This document shows positions 63,482-64,000 of a stretch of DNA of 64,000 bases, one piece after another; positions within the stretch are counted from its first letter, which is position 1; the number at the start of each line of letters is the position of its first letter. This stretch comes from Terriglobus tenax (lineage in GTDB: Bacteria; Acidobacteriota; Terriglobia; Terriglobales; Acidobacteriaceae), in contig NZ_JAGSYA010000004.1 in NCBI RefSeq assembly GCF_025685395.1, positions 2,666,001-2,730,000 of the forward strand, given 5' to 3'. A model generated the notes under the pieces. It was given only the letters and a program-made list of their open reading frames with translations. It was not told the DNA's origin and ran no database searches. The position numbers and the translations under genes are program-made.

Positions 63482-64000
63482 TTAGTCGCGGGGGAGGAAG
63501 AGGGAGAAGACGGTGCCGTGGTGGATGGGGTGTTGAGTGGAGCGGAAGGTGAGGCGGCCTTTGTGTTGCTGGACGATGTCGGTGGAGATCCAGAGGCCGA
63601 GGCCGGTGCCGTTCAGTTCCTTGGTGGTGAAGAAGGCTTCGAAGATGCGTTTGCGGGCGGCCGGTGGGATGCCGGCGCCGTTGTCTGCGACGGTGATACG
63701 GAGGCCTTTGCGGCCGGTGGCGGCGTCGGTGACATCGTGCGCTCGGACGGAGATGCGGCCGCCGGTGCCGCGCATGGCGTCCATGGCGTTGGAGATGAGG
63801 TTGTTGAGCACCTGGCGGATGTTGTTTTCAAAACAGAGGACGGGCTTGGAGCTGAGGTAGCGGGTAGTGACGTCGATGCCGGAGTTGGTGAGGCGTCCCT
63901 GGTAGAGGTTGAGGACTGAGCTGACGAGCTGCTGCGCGGTGACCAGCGTGGGCGCTGTGGCCTGGCGGTGGAAGCGCAGGGTCTCCGTGGCAATGTGGGA
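63482..64000 (-). CDS. Sensor histidine kinase, C-terminal part
   Basis: The open frame enters from the right edge, so the N-terminus and sensor are missing; about 172 residues are visible. HIATETLRFHRQ near the start fits the end of the dimerisation helix of PAS/HAMP-type kinases. The catalytic ATPase domain has the N box VLNNLISNAMDAM, the G1 box VADNGAGIP, the F box FEAFFTTK and the G2 box GTGLGLWIS. The phosphoacceptor His is outside or at the edge of the window, and no receiver domain follows before the stop. Confidence 0.85.
   Translation of the reverse strand, partial: SHIATETLRFHRQATAPTLVTAQQLVSSVLNLYQGRLTNSGIDVTTRYLSSKPVLCFENNIRQVLNNLISNAMDAMRGTGGRISVRAHDVTDAATGRKGLRITVADNGAGIPPAARKRIFEAFFTTKELNGTGLGLWISTDIVQQHKGRLTFRSTQHPIHHGTVFSLFLPRD

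Overview
The window looks like a chromosomal segment of an Acidobacteriota member, most likely the Terriglobus/Granulicella-type family Acidobacteriaceae. I infer this from the high GC content, a TIGR03435 (DUF3738) protein, GH57 and ArnT-like enzymes, a PQQ operon, and many palindromic intergenic repeats. No rRNA, CRISPR array, integrase or recognisable insertion sequence was seen. The segment reads as a housekeeping backbone with a repeat-rich right end. Layout, left to right: the tail of a beta-propeller gene and an SH3 lipoprotein gene; a complete pqqABCDE operon (2119-5164); a DegT-type aminotransferase facing away from hfq-hflX; an RsbQ-like hydrolase paired with a PAS-GGDEF protein (8486-10817); the ATP synthase operon b', b, delta, alpha, gamma, beta, epsilon (11136-17445, subunits a and c not here); a lactate permease; two tandem ArnT-like glycosyltransferases; Ppx/GppA converging on SixA. 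From 25.1 to 31.4 kb a leftward run encodes a membrane protein, an M1 aminopeptidase, a methyltransferase, a polytopic membrane protein and a GH57 enzyme. Then come a BON lipoprotein, a YtxH/YtxG-like pair, the sulfur-relay pair cysteine desulfurase and MnmA, a secreted DinB-like protein, an envelope protein, citrate synthase, ThiO, a coiled-coil membrane protein, PolX, a cold-shock protein, a Nudix hydrolase, BshC, a UBP zinc finger and an orphan TolC. After tRNA-Arg(TCT) come a Tat-exported sugar isomerase-like protein, secreted hypotheticals, the DUF72 - YheT-like - hypothetical operon behind tRNA-His(GTG), comF-HNH, a polyprenyl synthase, and the metG-tatD-yajQ-acyltransferase operon. The right edge holds a TIGR03435 gene and a truncated histidine kinase. 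The most unusual signal is a set of palindromic repeat families. One family has a long imperfect hairpin and a conserved GGGGCACCC tail. It occurs between genes and also, in frame, inside metG: two 52-nt copies differing at one base plus a diverged third copy, adding peptide to an essential tRNA synthetase. A second family forms 77-bp direct repeats (one mismatch) that flank the TIGR03435 gene like a cassette. A third, two-hairpin family occurs twice, 13 kb apart. Other items of interest are the RsbQ-GGDEF pair, a signal-peptide-bearing ATP synthase b subunit, a long gamma subunit, and a palindrome in the pqqA leader.
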